From NCBI GenBank assembly GCA_021777685.1, contig JAJYDH010000208.1, positions 1-10,216 on the forward strand: a stretch of DNA of 10,216 bases, written 5' to 3'. A model generated the notes under the pieces. That model was not told the origin of the DNA, did no database searches, and saw only the letters and a list, made by a program, of their open reading frames with translations. Below are positions 7,505-10,216 of this stretch, piece after piece. The position numbers and the translations under genes are program-made. How positions within the stretch are numbered: the stretch's first letter is position 1; each line of letters begins with the position of its first letter. This stretch comes from Planctomycetota bacterium. Lineage in GTDB: Bacteria > Planctomycetota > Planctomycetia > Isosphaerales > Isosphaeraceae.

Positions 7505-8401
7505 ATGATCCGCCTGGGCATCGTCGATTTCGACACCAGCCACGCCGTCGAGTTCACCAAGCGTCTGAACCACGTCGGGATCGGCGAAGATCAGTGGGTC
7601 GACGGTGCGAAGGTGGTCGCCGGCGTGCCCGGCCGGTCGGAGATTGCCCCCGAGTCGATCCCCAAGAACCTGGCGACCCTCAAAGGGTACGGGATCGAGA
7701 TCCTCGACGACCCGGCCGACCTGTTCGGCAAGGTCGACGCCGTGCTCGTCGAGTCGGTCGACGGCAGCGTCCACCTGGATCGGGCGATGCCGTTCCTGGA
7801 AAAAGGGATGCCGACCTACGTTGACAAGCCGTTCGCCTGCTCGCTGGCCGACGCGAAGGCCCTGGCGAAGGTGGCGATGGAGAAGCACATCCCCCTGATG
7901 TCCAGCTCCAGCCTCCGATACGCCCCCGAGGTCGTCGCCGCCTCGGGCGGCCAGGGGGCGGCGGGCGCGATCCTGGGCGTCTCGACCTACGGCCCCGCGC
8001 CGACCCACCCGCGCAACCCCGGGCTGTTCCACTACGGGATTCACCCGGTCGAGATGCTGTTCACCCTGATGGGCCAGGGGTGCTCGCGAGTGACCTGCCT
8101 GAGCGAGCCGGGGGCCGAGGTCGTCACCGGCGTCTGGTCGGGGGGGCGGGTCGCGTCGGTCCGGGGCATCCGGTCGGGCAAGCAGGATTACGGCTTCACG
8201 GTCTTCGGCCAGAAGGGTGTCGTGACCCAGGGGGTGAGCACCCAGTTCATCTACCGGGAGCTGCTCAAGAAGATCGTCGGGATGTTCGAGACCCGGCAGG
8301 TGCCGATCGACCTCCGCGAGACCCTGGAGATCGTCGCCTTCATCGAGGCCGCCCGCCGGAGCGCCGAGGCCGGCGGGGCGCCCGTCGAGATCAAGGTCTG
8401 A
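7505..8401 (+). CDS. Gfo/Idh/MocA-type oxidoreductase
   Basis: A 298-residue, probably cytoplasmic enzyme, shorter than the usual 330-400 of the family. The protein begins directly at the first Rossmann strand (MIRLGIVDFDTSH), supporting ATG 7505, although no clear ribosome-binding site is visible. The family's catalytic-lysine motif appears as VDKPFA (106-111, Lys108; usually EKP), preceded by the typical EKGMPTYVDKP context. HYGIHPVEML (176-185) corresponds to the substrate-side histidine region. The nucleotide-binding loop reads DFDTSH rather than GxGxxG, which points to a divergent subfamily, perhaps with altered cofactor binding. Typical substrates are sugars, inositols or related polyols with NAD(P); the actual substrate cannot be told. 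It follows paralogue 3 by 52 bases and its 3' end overlaps the convergent thioredoxin gene by 11 bases. Confidence 0.88.
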   Translation: MIRLGIVDFDTSHAVEFTKRLNHVGIGEDQWVDGAKVVAGVPGRSEIAPESIPKNLATLKGYGIEILDDPADLFGKVDAVLVESVDGSVHLDRAMPFLEKGMPTYVDKPFACSLADAKALAKVAMEKHIPLMSSSSLRYAPEVVAASGGQGAAGAILGVSTYGPAPTHPRNPGLFHYGIHPVEMLFTLMGQGCSRVTCLSEPGAEVVTGVWSGGRVASVRGIRSGKQDYGFTVFGQKGVVTQGVSTQFIYRELLKKIVGMFETRQVPIDLRETLEIVAFIEAARRSAEAGGAPVEIKV

Positions 8402-8978
8402 TCGGGCCGGCCTGAAGATCGGGGACGGCGAGCTTTTCGAGGAAATCGACGACGCTCGGGTCATCCCACCTCGCGGCCCCGACCTGGGCGGCGGCGACCC
8501 GGCCGTCGGGGGCGATCAGGAAGGTCGCGGGGATGCCGTCGGTCAGGAATGCGGGGGGAAGCGACGTCGCGCGGAGGATGGTCATCTTCCAGGGCTTCCC
8601 TTCGACGAACCGGCGGAGCGTCGCGGCCGACTCGTCGACCGAGACGCAGACCACGGCGAACCCCTTGGCCTTCAGCCGGGGATTCTCGGCCAGGGCGGCG
8701 ATCGAGGGCATCTCCTGGAGGCACGGGCCGCACCAGGTCGCCCAGAGGTTGAGCAGGATCGGCCGTCCGCGGAATTTGGCGAACTCGACGGGCTTGCCGT
8801 CGACGTCGAGCAAGTTCCAGGCGAAATCGGCCCGGATCGGCGGGATGGGCGGCTCCAGGCTTGGCGCCGAGCCGGAGCCCGGGCGCGGGCCCGCCGTCGC
8901 CAGGAAGATCCCCCAGGCGACGGTGGCCGCCAGGCCGATCGCCAGCCAGATCCTCGTCGGATTCTCGTTAGTTCCCAT
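8391..8978 (-). CDS. Membrane-anchored TlpA/ResA-like thioredoxin
   Basis: A 195-residue protein. A single N-terminal hydrophobic segment (9-29) acts as a signal anchor, followed by a Pro/Ser-rich linker (31-49) and a redoxin domain from about 50 to 185. The active site WCGPC is at 82-86 within LLNLWATWCGPCLQEMP. GIPATFLIAPDGRV (148-161) supplies the cis-proline Pro150 and the characteristic following strand. Such proteins reduce disulfides outside the cytoplasmic membrane, for example in cytochrome c maturation, but no maturation genes are nearby, so the partner is unknown. ATG 8978 is supported by a GAGG sequence upstream on this strand. It is transcribed leftward after the FkbM gene with a 60-base gap, possibly as one unit. 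Confidence 0.92.
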   Translation of the reverse strand: MGTNENPTRIWLAIGLAATVAWGIFLATAGPRPGSGSAPSLEPPIPPIRADFAWNLLDVDGKPVEFAKFRGRPILLNLWATWCGPCLQEMPSIAALAENPRLKAKGFAVVCVSVDESAATLRRFVEGKPWKMTILRATSLPPAFLTDGIPATFLIAPDGRVAAAQVGAARWDDPSVVDFLEKLAVPDLQAGPIRP

Positions 8979-9038
8979 CGACGGACCTCGTGCCTGATTC
9001 TGGTCGACGCGCGAAAGGCAGCTTCCGCGAGCCCGCCG

Positions 9039-9938
9039 TTAGCGTGGAGGTCTCTTCGTGAAGAAGAGATCCGTCTGGAATTCGGCGGGAGGGGCGTCGA
9101 CGCGGGCCCAATCGAGCGTCACCTTCAGGCCCCGCTTGCGGATCGGTTCGTACGCCGCGAAGCCGTGATCGACCATGAGTTGGAAGAGCTGGGCCGCGCC
9201 GGAGCCGGTCTGCCGCAACCACTCGTCCGTCACCTCGACGACGAACGAGATGTTCTCCAGGTCGAGCAATTGGCCGAAGCCGCGCAGGACGTGATGCTCG
9301 AATCCCTCGGTGTCGACCTTCGCCAGGATTCGCCCGGAGGTCTTCAGGTCGCCCAGGATCGCGTCGGCTCGGTGGACCGGCACTGTCAGCTCGGACTTCC
9401 GCTCCCCTTCGAGTTTGCGGAACGTGCAGAAATCCTCGCCCCTCCCCTCGGGCCGCGAGAGCAAGAGCGTCCCTTCCTCGTCCGAGAGCCCGCAGTTGAA
9501 GAGCGAGCAGTTCCTGATGCCGTTGAGCGTCAGCAGGGCGCCGACGATCCGGTAGGAATCGAGGTTGGGCTCGACGGCGAAGACCTTCCCCTGGGGCCCG
9601 ACGACCCTCGACGCGCACAGTGTGAACACCCCTTTATGCGCCCCGACGTCGATGAACGTGTCTCCCGGCCCGAGCTGATCCTTGATGATGAGCCGGTTCA
9701 AGTCGGGAGTGTAGCTCCCGTAATAGTAGTGTTGCCGCCCGAGCCCGTCGTCGAGGTCGCAGAGGGCATACGCGTCGATCGTCCGGTCGAACATCAGCCG
9801 CCAGGGACGGACCGTCCCGTTCGCGCCGGACGAGGGGGACGGGCCGCCGACGAAGGCCCCGTAGATGGGGGCCTTGCCGAAGGGGATGCTGCGGAGGATC
9901 GGCCTCACAAGGCCGCCGACATAATCTCGCCAGGCCAT
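9039..9938 (-). CDS. FkbM-family SAM-dependent methyltransferase
   Basis: A 299-residue protein with a Rossmann-type methyltransferase core at about 75-265. SAM motif I is TFIDVGAHKGVFTL (94-107), with the acidic AVEPN at 121-125 for ribose binding. The FkbM signature KVDTEGFEHHVLRG is at 207-220, followed by ISFVVEV (230-236). The first 75 residues are an unassigned extension containing FGKAPIYGAF and the tyrosine-rich QHYYYGSY. FkbM enzymes are typically O-methyltransferases acting on sugars, polysaccharides or polyketides; there are no glycosyltransferases or biosynthetic genes in view to suggest the acceptor. ATG 9938 has an AGGAG ribosome-binding site (9946-9950) seven bases upstream. 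It runs leftward between the spermidine-synthase-like gene and the thioredoxin gene. Confidence 0.93.
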   Translation of the reverse strand: MAWRDYVGGLVRPILRSIPFGKAPIYGAFVGGPSPSSGANGTVRPWRLMFDRTIDAYALCDLDDGLGRQHYYYGSYTPDLNRLIIKDQLGPGDTFIDVGAHKGVFTLCASRVVGPQGKVFAVEPNLDSYRIVGALLTLNGIRNCSLFNCGLSDEEGTLLLSRPEGRGEDFCTFRKLEGERKSELTVPVHRADAILGDLKTSGRILAKVDTEGFEHHVLRGFGQLLDLENISFVVEVTDEWLRQTGSGAAQLFQLMVDHGFAAYEPIRKRGLKVTLDWARVDAPPAEFQTDLFFTKRPPR

Positions 9939-9994
9939 TCTGACACTCCTGACATCGTCGGGCCGGGCTAGGACCCGAGTGAGGGCTATGGAAT

Positions 9995-10216
9995 TCAGTC
10001 GTCGCCCCGCGTCGCCGCGACGGGGGCGAGCAGGTTCTCGACGGGTGCGAAGTCGTCGGTCAGGACGATCCCCCTCGACCGGACCTCCAGGGCGTCCATG
10101 TCCTTCTTCGGGTAGGGCCTGGGCTCGACCAGCCGGTCGTTGGCGAAGAACCGAGGGTCGTTCTCCCGGCCGCCGAGGGTGTCGAGGTCCAGCTCGCTCG
10201 CCTAGGCGACGACGAC
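9995..10216 (-). CDS. C-terminal fragment of probable spermidine-synthase-like protein, right edge
   Basis: A leftward frame ends in TGA at 9995-9997. The 68 residues read from the edge side include TLGGRENDPRFFANDRLVEP and GIVLTDDFAPVENLLAPV. The TDDxAPVxxLL ending is characteristic of spermidine synthase and fused transporter/spermidine-synthase proteins common in planctomycetes; only this tail is visible, so the call rests on one motif. An in-frame TAG lies at 10202-10204, preceded by only four more codons (VVVA) before the edge. If genuine, the downstream part is a broken gene remnant; if it is a base error (for example CAG read as TAG), the gene simply continues beyond the window. There are 56 bases between this stop and the FkbM start, compatible with co-transcription. 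Confidence 0.55.

Noticed and set aside
5776..7560. Long minus-strand open frame (594 codons) opposite the three paralogues
   Set aside because: The translation is a low-complexity R/D/E/G/Q-rich string with no recognisable domain, antisense to three well-supported genes with shared motifs. Long antisense frames are expected at this GC content.
9165..9971. Plus-strand open frame (268 codons) opposite the FkbM gene
   Set aside because: It is antisense to a clear methyltransferase with intact SAM and FkbM motifs, and its own translation has no domain features.

Overview
The window is about 68-70% GC by eye and densely coding. It looks like a chromosomal piece from a planctomycete, probably of the Isosphaeraceae type. 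This rests on family-level recognition: a MoxR / DUF58 / DUF4350 / DUF4129 operon with the planctomycete-style 'PWYDAEKDxxRPI' segment, membrane proteins with an N-terminal 'DNPFxxPRxxIG' motif (like the NPY-type N-termini common in Planctomycetes), and a GAGCTTGCTC-based palindromic repeat. No rRNA, tRNA, CRISPR array, transposase or integrase was found.

Layout. Positions 2-5240 form a tight plus-strand operon. Its genes are a membrane protein cut by the left edge, a DUF4129 membrane protein, a DUF4350 membrane protein, a MoxR AAA+ ATPase and a DUF58 (VWA-like) protein. Junctions overlap by 4-7 bases or are separated by 10. An imperfect palindromic element (about 1448-1679) lies inside the 5' end of the DUF4350 gene without closing its reading frame.

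Positions 5261-7452 hold three tandem paralogues encoding roughly 225-230 aa proteins with about five membrane spans and no function I can name. The first follows the DUF58 gene by 20 bases and the second overlaps the first by 4 bases. The third comes after a 132-base gap and may have its own promoter. A Gfo/Idh/MocA-type oxidoreductase follows (7505-8401).

The strand then flips. A TlpA/ResA-like thioredoxin (8391-8978), an FkbM-family methyltransferase (9039-9938) and the C-terminal end of a probable spermidine-synthase-like protein (9995 to the right edge) run leftward. The thioredoxin and oxidoreductase genes converge with an 11-base overlap and no visible terminator.

How the genes may work together. 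MoxR ATPases are thought to act as chaperone-like remodellers of VWA proteins such as DUF58. The DUF4350 and DUF4129 membrane proteins are their usual envelope partners, so the left half is best read as one envelope-associated complex of unknown substrate. The tandem paralogues are candidate additional membrane components because they directly continue the operon, but that is inference from position only. The right-hand genes appear unrelated to this complex.
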